Made by a program: the position numbers and the translations under genes
Notes under the pieces: model-generated
Told to the model about the DNA's origin: nothing
What the model saw: only the letters and a program-made list of their open reading frames with translations
The model's database searches: none
NCBI GenBank assembly: GCA_023897205.1
Contig: JAHWDD010000008.1
Location: forward strand, 3,038,001 to 3,102,000
Length of the DNA: 64,000 bases
Direction of reading: 5' to 3'
From: Exophiala sp. HKRS030
Lineage: Eukaryota; Ascomycota; Eurotiomycetes; Chaetothyriales; Herpotrichiellaceae
Shown: positions 55,701 through 64,000 of the stretch, one piece after another
Position numbering within the stretch: the stretch's first letter is position 1
Layout: each line of letters starts with the position of its first letter

Positions 55701-56075
55701 ATCCTTTGCGCTCTGGGACAACTTGCGCATGAGACCCACTGACTTGAGGCTCACAGACGGATCTCGCTGCGGAGGCGAGGCATGAGCAGCAGAGACTAGG
55801 GACTCGGGGAGCTCAAGAGGTCCCGGTGTCCCTAGGTGGTGGTAGTGTGTTTGAGAGACCAGCGGGGATGACTGAAGAGAAGAGATATGGGGACTCGGGG
55901 CGATAGAAGAGGTGCTGTTGGCGGAAGCAGGGGTCACCGACAGCACCTGGTGTGGTAGGGAGGTGTTGACGCGCTGGAAGGCAGACATGTGAGCCATTGG
56001 GCGCGGACGAGGCGAAGGGGAGCTTTCCCGGCTCCGCAAGGGCCTGAGAGCAGGCGATGGTGATGCAGAGATCAT
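52740..56075 (-). CDS. Phosphoinositide-specific phospholipase C
   Basis: A single exon of 1111 aa with the full domain order of delta-type fungal enzymes. After a Ser-rich N-terminus comes a PH domain (about 215-330, LTKITRNKKQEKLFFLDVEG). EF-hand pairs follow (about 365-480, DIDKSRRLTYEQFKEFLKRL). The catalytic X box has both histidines (ISSSHNTYL and VTHGRTR) and CVEIDCWNG. After a Ser/Thr-rich linker comes the Y box (SLSENRAMEL, LRFQSSNFDPNTFWRRG, VALNWQTFD), then a C2 domain (RYKMKFSVQIVSAQQLPRP) and a basic tail. It cleaves phosphatidylinositol 4,5-bisphosphate to inositol trisphosphate and diacylglycerol at the membrane and needs calcium. It fits the Plc1 branch of moulds. ATG start at 56075; the leader upstream is open in part but is not protein-like. 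Confidence 0.96.
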   Translation of the reverse strand: MISASPSPALRPLRSRESSPSPRPRPMAHMSAFQRVNTSLPHQVLSVTPASANSTSSIAPSPHISSLQSSPLVSQTHYHHLGTPGPLELPESLVSAAHASPPQRDPSVSLKSVGLMRKLSQSAKDGVSSTRQILRRKTSSNQNRRDESTGPIARRRSDSKNALPSGGGSSSIESPSFDTLPMDIHPGLGLFDTMSISSEPVTLLDTSPEGQAPCVPERLVGGCLLTKITRNKKQEKLFFLDVEGSRVSWKGAVTMKVFHIDNIKSIRSGEEAASYQQELRGEAVDPELCFTINYAASDSSKQVKTLHLVAHTPADLKLWVDTLESLAKHREELMTVRSSERESVMRAHWESEMAKRPDTKIDGLDLPAIRSLCRKLHIHAPEKELEHHFNSADIDKSRRLTYEQFKEFLKRLRERSDIKKIFNDLKDDHAAGVSRSKFVSFLEDVQGMSLSDLSEPAAWEQKMNDLVASSFPNRPDLRERDLIDANAFATFLMSKDCHVYSRPEESVPIFDRPLNEYFISSSHNTYLTGWQVNGTSSAEAYITALRHGCRCVEIDCWNGQDGNPRVTHGRTRTTSVLFSDCINAIQRCAFDVTPYPVIISLEVHCDSEQQAKMVDIMSSVFGDRLLAHPLPGFAAKLPSPEQLKYKFLIKVKSTELHADLEASRRSATLSRTRSASSPNRHGPTNGFVPGLSTVSSPSMITPPETIYSPTDRSVTATSASSADEESDVALTSSSLAADNAKRTPKSSKVGPLLSALGVYMKGYTLREARDLGFQQYNHIFSLSENRAMELCHAPEDKARFEDHNLEYLCRVYPKNLRFQSSNFDPNTFWRRGVQMVALNWQTFDAHMQMNQAMFAAGTDAYGYVLKPEYLRKPRTKHGDFEHRVKLPRYKMKFSVQIVSAQQLPRPPNMSRETPLNPFIEVQMFSAEDRARGIANGTGGKETYSNGYHGIGSPYRRQTQICFGNGFNPQFGDSIELSLETKYPELVFVRFIVYNSDDGRHNGKGIRQLAAFTAKLDSIQKGYRHLPLYNGHGEEFIFSTLFCKVVKQESKLMPWSLQDVSERPPRANVFRGILSRGLSGDRGRSRASSIEDQRTSRQAKLNREIEETVARR

Positions 56076-59000
56076 GGTGGACGGGCCTCGGGTCTGTCCA
56101 AGAACAGTAGAGAACGATCAAGAAAAGGTTTGAGAATGGTCAGAATGGTCAGAATGAGTCCAGCTCTGTATATGGTCCTTTGACGACTTCATAGTGGTCT
56201 TGTAGGGAGAAGACAAGAAGCGGTCGTGTAGAGGAGAGGGAACCAGGGCGGTCCATCAGGCTCGGATACCGGCCATGTTTTATGGCCAGGAGCGTCGCCT
56301 GATATCGCAAAGGATCGGATCGGTGCTGGTGCAGCTGCAATGCAGGGAGGGCCCGTCTGGAGGAGGAAGTACAACGCGTGGGCTCTAGGCGGACTCGAAA
56401 TGACGGGGTGCGTAAGGCGCTGGCCTTGCAGATCGAGGCTCGGGTCGGAGTCGAGGATGCAGACGGACTGAAAGGGAGGCGGTGGCAGACTTTGGACTGG
56501 GATGCAGTCAGACGACAGGCGACCGACCTGGTGCGGTTGCAGAGCCTCGAGTCGAAGAAGCGGGCTATGTGTGATTTTGTATAGGTTGGGGAGGGTGGAC
56601 GTTCGCAGGGGGGTTGATCGGACAAAGGAATGGACGAGTCAGAAGCAATCCAGCTGTCCGCTCAGAAAGGATATTCAGATGAGTTGTCGGGGAGTGGTGC
56701 GCAGCACAAGTGAGCGATTCGAGGGATGGTACGTTCGAGCGACCAGGGAATGACTGGATGGCGCGATGCAGTAGTATGCAGATGTATGCGAGAGTGTGGG
56801 AAAAAAAGTGCGTGGTGGTTGAGTGGCAGCGGCGGACGAGGGAAAAATAGTGTCGTACAAATACGGAGTAGGACGAGGGTTGATTGATGACTATTTGGCG
56901 GGAGAGAGAGGAAAAGACTGGGTCGTCAATGTTGGTCGGCGAACTGGGGTACTTCGTATTGTTGCTTTACAGTGCTCGTTCGTTCGCTGGCAGGGTACTT
57001 GTATTATTCAGGATTTCAGGGCACAGACAGCAGAAATCGGACAGATGTCAGAATGTCAAAATGGTATGTTGGTTAGGCCCAACACGTAGGGGTCGTATGT
57101 AGAGAGAGGGTTTCGAGGAAGCTGAAGGCAGAGAGGATCTTTTCTGTATCGAGGAAGTTGGGAGGTTTTTGTTGATTGACGTGGCCCTGTTTTTTCGTAA
57201 GGTACCTGGGTATTTTTTATTTTATTTTTGGTGACGAGGAGAAAAGAAAAGTGCTGAGAAGCGGGTGACTGACGAGGTTACTCCGTACAGTACAGTGAGT
57301 GCTATGGAGTCATTTCCCAAAGTACCAATACCAGTAGGGAGTATCTAGGACCCAGTGAAAACAAGGACGGGAAACCAGACAAAGTACCCAGTTGTGTCCG
57401 GAAATTTTGGACTGATGGGCAAATACTCATACGAGTAGAGGGTCGATGTTGCGAGAAAAAACGCCTTGGGGGGAAAGTGAGTCGTACTCGTATCATTACG
57501 ACTTAACAATAACTGGATGCGTACAAGTACGATTACGAGTACTCGGTATCGAGGTGGAAATGAAAAGGGTCAAAGATGGAATATTCTTGTAACAGGGATT
57601 TCCTGGTCACAGGTCAGACTCGACACTTTTTTCTTCTGGAGCTTAAAGAGTCATTACAGCGCAATACCGACTACAATACAACGTCCCCTATAATCAGAGC
57701 TCCGACATGGGCCAACAATGTTCAATCGATCCAGCTCAATAATACTTCATTCTTTGTCCCCTTCTCTTCAACTAAAAGATATGTGCAATTATCTGGTACT
57801 CGTAGAGAATATCTTACAAGGGCATATCCCAACAAGGGGCGTTTCAACCCTTCAACGAGCCAGACCTTTTCCCGTCTTTGACACCAGGATGACCTTGATT
57901 GAATTGATGGGTGCCGTTCTTCCGCCTCGTTCAGTACTTCTTACTGCCCTTATTTCCCCATGTTCCTTTTCTACAGTTTTCTAGGGTCCTACTCGCTACA
58001 AGGTCTCCCTGGTCAGTTCACCCTCTCGTTTACTCTCGCCTCCCGCCCACATCTCCTCGAATCCCTCCCTAGCTACTCCATGCAGTAGTTTCCTTGCCAA
58101 CGTGCATAGCGCCCTGAAACCGAGTTGTAATCTATTCTCATCTGACCGTCACGGCTGGTACGAACAGCATTGTATCGCAGATGACTCGTAATCTCTGGCT
58201 TCTAGAACCACTTGAACCAGCCTGTTGGAATGCATCTGACGCCACTATCAAAGACGCAATCTGGCGCATGACTAGGTACAGAGTATGATTGTCACCGACA
58301 GAACTCCAGTCTACGCCCAAATTCCAGGCGATATGCGGCCAACCACTTCAGCTGACGGCATAAACGCTTCGCTGTCGGTGAAGTGCACATATCTCATTTC
58401 TCACCGTCAAACCAGGCCAGAAATGGTCAATCGCAAACAATCTTCAACAATAGCTTCAAACCCTCTTCCTCGGCAGTGACCCGTGGTTGCTGCACCGTGC
58501 CGAAAACTGTCGATAGTGAGTCTGCTGACGGTCATCTTTCACATATCACTTGCAGACACGAACACCCAGTTTGCAGATTATCTGCGGCCTGCCTTTCGCG
58601 CGCATCGTGCCGTCCAGCTGCACCCTGACCTTGATGCTTTCGTCGGCCTGCATCTAATCCAAATCGTCTATTCGCTTCGTAGAGCGGTAGCGGTGGCGAT
58701 GAGGTGCAGAAGCATGGCATATCAACTCCACGACCGCGGCATACGTGGCCATCGTTTTATCCAATGCTACGAGCTGCATGACAGACACCAACCTCCAGAA
58801 ACCCCACGCCATCGCTGACCAACAAGGCAACCTCCGTCGACATTGCAATTCCGTCCTACCATGATGCCATGAAGGAGGAAGGTCGTAGGGGCAATCGAGG
58901 ACATGCCAGTTCTACTGATGGAGTCGCGTGCAGCACCGTCAAAAGAGGAAGGGAGGTCTCGATATACACGATACAGTAAAGAATACACACAGTCAGACCA

Positions 59001-62000
59001 TCGTCTTTTTCCCCCCAGACTTCGGACTCGCATCAAGTCCATCCCCTTGACGTCACATTGGAGCATGGTTCCACGCTCGTCCGGATACTGAAATGACTGG
59101 TAATATTTGGTATCGACAATTGGATCCATTCTGCTGGATCCAAATCCCGGTCCCCTCCTTTGCTCGGCCTCGCTGTCAAGGTGGCACAGCTGGACTTTCA
59201 TCCTCAGGAACACCCGAGCCCATCCGTGCATAGCGACGCCCCCCTTCGTGAACTTGGCACCTCTTGACAGCTGCGTTCGCGCTGACTGCTCCTCAACTCC
59301 CGTGTCCGGCACTCTTTCCCACCCGCTCCCCTCTACGAGTACATGCCACCCACCCACCCTTCGACCGGACAAAGACCAAGTTTTGGGTTACTCGAACGAG
59401 TTCCAAGCCCGCTTCTCCGGTTAGTTACTTGTACAATACTGTAACTGGTAGAAGTACGACTAGGATAAACTTCCTTCACCCGTCGGCTGTGCGAACCGCA
59501 AGGTCTGTCTATTGCTCATCCACTTTCCTTGCCGTCGTGTGCCGCGCTTCCCACGACATGGACCAGTACTCGTACAATGATACGGAGCGTGTCTCTACGA
59601 GTACCACTTGAGGTGTCGGTATCCGTCTCGACTTCCTATCCCTTCCTATCTCGCGGGCCCAATTTACTCTCCCTGACGACCGCTGCGCGAACCTTTTCTC
59701 CGCAAGGAAAAGGGACACTGTTGTCAAGGACACAAAAGAGCACAATGAGCGGGCCGCTGGGATCTTTCTCGAAGAGTTAGCGTACCTGTTTCAGGAGTCA
59801 ACCGGCGCCATGAACGATAACCGGATCGGTGGTGGAGATGTGTTGACGTCGTTGGTGCATCGCTTGACAGGATCCTCGGCCAATGTGAGGCGGTAGTACA
59901 CCAAGAGTGTCAGGGAGACCAGTGAAGGCCAAGATGCACCCCGGATTTATTTAAGTCCATGCACCTCATTTCGTTTTTTATGCAACCCATCGCTGCACGC
60001 GCCCTCCCCCCCCCTTCGGTAGCCCGGGGGGCCGTTTCTGACGTGGCCCTGAGTGGGATAAGGATCTTTATTGGCCCGACACGATAACATCCCAAGGGGC
60101 CAAAGTTGCGTGAACATGGAGGGAAACTTTGGCAATAATAATACGAGCTAGCTACCAGTTGTGTTTCGTGCGAATCTCGCTGCGAGGGAAGAGTATTGGC
60201 TTTTCTTAAGTCTTTGGTGATTTGCCCCCGTTTGTCTGGGACAGAGTTGCGAAAATATGACCCTGTCTGTACCGCCTTATTCGAGGGAAACAAGAAATGC
60301 CCCGGGTTACCAATAAGGAGTTGTGTCTACATTTCCCTTGCCATCACACCGCTCATCGGTTTGATCCAGTGATTTGACTCCTTGCTGACTCCGGCGCATT
60401 GTTACCTACGGTAGGTATGTTATTCGCCAGGGGGCCAGTCAATAATCTTTCTTTCCTTCCTCCTGAATTTGCGCAAAAAGGTGAAGGCGGTCACGAGGTG
60501 AATTTTGGGGGTCGTCTTTTTTTCCTGGTCTGGCGAATAACAATCTGGTCTAGGGATGAACGAATCCTGGGTTTCCTGCACAACATACCTGAACCTGAAC
60601 CTGAACGCGCCGAAGAAGAGCCCCCTGCTGATTGTCCGTCTGCGCTGGCAAGCGAATTGTTAGCCCCCTTTGGTTCCATAGAGAGTAAGCGCTGTGGGAT
60701 GGTACTTGTTACGACTCATCAACCCCCTGCTTGGAAATCCCAAATCCCAATCCCAGTCCCATTCCACCCGAGAAATGAGATGACCAGGTGACCATCTACG
60801 GAGTACTGTTAATGACTTTGTCCGTAGCATGGAGATGTCCACGACTTTTTCGTTTCTTCCCCCCCCCTTGATCACGATAATTAATGTCGGGACCCCGGGT
60901 TGCGATGGACGACTAATCATACTCCTGTATCGTAACAGCAATCATATCACGGGCTGATAACTGCAGCAATAATCATCACCCATCACCAGCTGATCTGATC
61001 TGACGATGACGACGTGGGTTCGCTACTTGTACAGTAGTACGACGATCCCTGTCCTTTAAGATTGAAAGGTGTCGTTTCATTTACGGAGTAAATGTGATTG
61101 ATGATACAATAATATCTCCTGGCGAGCAGAAAAGGGTCCCCACGTGCTTTTCTTTTTTTTTGTGGAATCCACACTGTCGGGAAGAGCCAAAGCCAAGGCT
61201 CATCTACTCCCCCTACAGTACGGAAGTACCTACAATAGGTATAGGTAGGTAACTATCATTCCGCCCTTCCCGCCCGACACCGAAACACCTCGGGGGATGA
61301 GCCCAGAACTTGGGTGTCTGCCTTGGGTCTCCGTCTGATCCTTCTGAGTATGGGTAGTTGCCGTCGGTGATAATAGAAACACTCTTTGTACCCATCGTTT
61401 AGCACTCGTACTACAACGTAACAAACGAGCTTCGTGTTCGGAACCAGAATTTCAGACGAACCGAAGCTTCAAGGCCCCTTTCTGCGGGAAAATACAGTCA
61501 TTGATGTTTTTATGATGCTTTACACCCCCTTGCCTGGAACATATTTGGGGGAAACCTATCAAATTGTGATTGTCCGTCCTTTTCAGCTGGTTTCGCGAAT
61601 GATTGTCATTATTGTTGCGCGCATCAACGACGATTGATATCCGAAGGTACGGAGTACTTGACCCTTATGACGTTGTTACGTGGTTGACGTACCGAGTACT
61701 GAGTACTCCGTACAATGATCACAATTTCGCCGATTGCGCAATAATGAAAAAAAAAGCCGTCCCATGTCACATTGAAAGGGTCCCATTCGCAATAATATTG
61801 TATAATCTTGGTGACATGGTGAAACTGTCAACCCCCCAACATGATGATCGGACGGGAGACCCAATGAGACACTACTGGCGCGTCAAACGGCAATGTCTAC
61901 GACTTCGAGTACTGGTACTCCGTATAGTTGCCCTTTGAATGTCCCGGCAGGACCCCTGGAGATCAAACAATTCAAAGTTCCCAGGGCCAGGGTCTTATGG

Positions 62001-62866
62001 GGAGAGAGATCAACAACAACAAAAAAACAGGGGGATGTGTACGGAGTACGGAGTATCCTTTTCGTCAATCTGAACGGGTTCTGGTGGAGCCGCATTTCGA
62101 AAAGTACGATGATCTTTTTATGGCTCTGCCGTCAAGTTAAACAAACCCCTAATTTATTTTCGACGGGAGTACGAAGTACAACACTATTACAAGTTACGTC
62201 CCGGCCGGACTTGGTCCCACGGAGTAACTTTGTAGCAAGGCAGATCAAGGAGTTTCGTGAGAAATGGAGCGGACAGCATTTCGGGAGTATAGATTAGTGG
62301 AACCGGCGTTTTCGACGACGTCGGTGGATAACAAAAACAAAGCCAACACTACCGAACCTGAAAATAGATCTCCTAAACCAATTCTATCCAACTGGAGGGT
62401 TTGTTACTTGTACAGTACAGATTGCTTTTTTGGTCTTGGCAAGTACAATGAATGGAATCGCGCGTTTTGAACCTGCACGGCGCGGTCGAAATCGTGTTCC
62501 ATGGTTCCATGATCCATGTTTGTTCCCGCCGACACACATACTCCCTCCCAGAATGGAATGGGGTCTGAATTTTGTTGTTAGGTACGTTTCAACTTTTTCC
62601 ACCTTGTACTGTAGGTACGGAGAAAGGTAGATCAGTTATGCAGGGGGGATCATGGCCAGGAAACCCAGCCTGACGACCTTGTGTAACGGATGTCGGCGAT
62701 TTTATTACAGTACAACCACCCTAGAGCGGGTCAGTCTGGTCAGGTCAGTCCAAGGTTTAGGGAGATCAAGGGTCAAGAGTTCACGACAACGGTCTGCAGA
62801 CTTTGTCGGCATCCCTTACCTACCTCATCACCTTATCATCGGTCGGATCCACGGTCGCAGGCACAC

Positions 62867-62894
62867 AACACACACACACACACACACACACACT
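62867..62894. repeat. (CA)n microsatellite
   Basis: About 13 CA units, interrupted once. Confidence 0.9.
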
Positions 62895-63407
62895 ACAGTA
62901 CTGTCTACTGCAGGTCAGGTAGGTATGTGACACGAAAAGGCGTCGACCGTGCTCAGTATTGTACTGGGACGTGGCGGAAGCAAGTGGGGAAAAACCCTCG
63001 TTCTGTACATGAGCATGCTGGCAACGATCCCCTAGGAGTCTTGAGGTGCAGCCGGCCGTGAAAGGGGGTCAAGGGGAAGAAACGCAGGATCTAAGTTGTT
63101 GACAACAAAGCGTTGCATGCATGCACACTTTACACATTTTGCTACCTGCCTACCTACCCGACTAACTAGGTGCAAACGCAAATTGAGTCAGTCATCCATC
63201 AGTCGATTTCCGATCTTTACCTACCGTTCCAAGTGAATCATGCAGCAAGCCCTTTTTGGAGGGGTTTCTCTCTTGGGTGGTTTTTTGGCCGTTTCATGCA
63301 GGTGTCCGGGGGAGGTAATGTCGCTTGAAAATCCTTTTTTTTTCCTTCTTGCCTCGCCCGCGCAAAGTTTCTTATTCCTAGAAAGGATATTTTGATGCAT
63401 CCATCCC

Positions 63408-63410
<3 letters not shown>

Positions 63411-63451
<41 letters not shown>
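63411..63451. repeat. (GA)n microsatellite
   Basis: About 20 GA units in an uninterrupted run. Confidence 0.9.
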
Positions 63452-63453
<2 letters not shown>

Positions 63454-64000
63454 CTCGAAAGTATGTGTTGTCGTTGTTCGTTGAAATTCGAACCACCAGG
63501 GCTGCAGGGAATCAGACTCGGACTTGGATTCGGATGCCCTTGCTAGGAAGTAAACATGAGAAACCAACCCTCTGACCCTCCCCTTGACTGACTTTTTGGC
63601 TGCAAATGCAAGTAGCCGGATGAAGCTCTTTGCTTCTTTCCTGATGGGCTGGTTCGGATGGAAGGAAAACGCTACGGTGCTGGGATGATACGATTCATGA
63701 CGATGACTGACGCTGATTGATTTCTCTACTCGGTCTCGCCATGATGCGGCTTCGATCGATATCAACCACTGAAATCATGTCGTTGGTTTGCTGACTTGCA
63801 TCAGACTATCATATACACGGTCCTTTTTTCCCCGTCTTGAAACCGGTGAGCCGGTGGTGTCGAAAGACTGATCGACCGACCCCTAGCTTGGTAAAGAGGC
63901 TTGGGTCAGGGTCCGGCCATGCAACCTCTGCGGACAACAAGTCCTGGTGAGTTCTTATGCATCCAAGCTGTATTCAGTGCTGAGTCGAGACGAGAATTGG

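Larger units (their letters stand above)
56076..64000. other. About 8 kb with no supported gene
   Basis: Beyond the 5' leader of the phospholipase C gene I find no coding region I can support. Open frames up to about 200 codons (for example 58767-59372 on the minus strand) show no domain and use odd composition. The region has many TACGGAGTA motifs, CT-rich tracts, (CA)n and (GA)n repeats. A long promoter/leader, an unrecognised fast-evolving gene or a non-coding RNA remain possible. Confidence 0.5.

Noticed and set aside
56149..56625. 158-codon frame upstream of phospholipase C
   Set aside because: Lies in the leader of the phospholipase C gene; composition is Ser/Arg/Pro-rich and not recognisable.
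58767..59372. 201-codon frame on the minus strand
   Set aside because: No domain, odd composition and no splice partners that I could find; kept only as a possibility inside the gene-free stretch.
1..64000. CRISPR array, insertion sequence or bacterial operon
   Set aside because: No regularly spaced direct repeats, no transposase frame, and spliced genes throughout; the DNA is fungal nuclear.

Overview
The window is nuclear DNA of a filamentous ascomycete (Pezizomycotina). The grounds are short introns of about 46-92 bp with GTRAGT-like donors and CTRAY branch points, typical mould gene families, and best-recognised genes such as RPL5, phospholipase C and a Hul4-type HECT ligase. A eurotiomycete, perhaps a black-yeast relative, is my guess; the sequence alone does not prove the order. 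Where the first ATG or the true end depended on splicing, I worked out exon boundaries by eye from donor, branch and acceptor signals and from reading frame.

Layout. 1.4-5.0 kb: HECT ubiquitin ligase (-). 6.1-10.0 kb: GMC oxidoreductase (-) and a ketopantoate-reductase-like enzyme (-). 11.4-13.0 kb: drug/polyamine-type MFS transporter (+). 14.0-18.2 kb: secreted GH32 fructan/sucrose hydrolase (-) with an anion:cation-symporter-type MFS permease (-) behind it. 19.2-24.0 kb: two divergently transcribed transcription-factor-like genes of one family. 24.5-28.7 kb: amidase (+), a small conserved protein (-) and a phosphotransferase-fold kinase (-). 29.4-30.3 kb: a coiled-coil protein (+). 34.2-36.7 kb: a PH-like-domain protein (+) after a 3.9-kb non-coding stretch. 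37.3-37.5 kb: a tRNA-Trp gene (-). 38.1-42.5 kb: SDR (+), cytochrome P450 (+) and NmrA-like protein (-). 43.8-47.6 kb: a large leucine-rich-repeat-type protein (-). 48.9-49.9 kb: RPL5 (-). 50.5-51.8 kb: a membrane protein (-). 52.7-56.1 kb: phosphoinositide-specific phospholipase C (-). 56.1-64.0 kb: about 8 kb with no gene I can support, rich in simple repeats and in a TACGGAGTA motif.

The outstanding observation is the tRNA-Trp(CCA) gene at 37309-37488 (-). Its 72-nt body is fully base-paired in every arm, but it is broken twice: by 55 bp inside the D stem and by 53 bp inside the T loop. Both inserts begin with GT, end with AG, carry a branch-like CTGAT or CTAAC at the right distance, and match the length of the mRNA introns in this window. 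Neither is at the usual tRNA intron site 37/38. They look like spliceosomal introns inside a tRNA gene that ends in a Pol III T9 terminator.

The 14-28 kb stretch reads as an accessory region of nutrient-use genes (extracellular fructan/sucrose hydrolysis, permease, amidase, two regulators). The SDR/P450/NmrA group next to the tRNA is a possible small oxidative module. The remaining genes are housekeeping or signalling genes.
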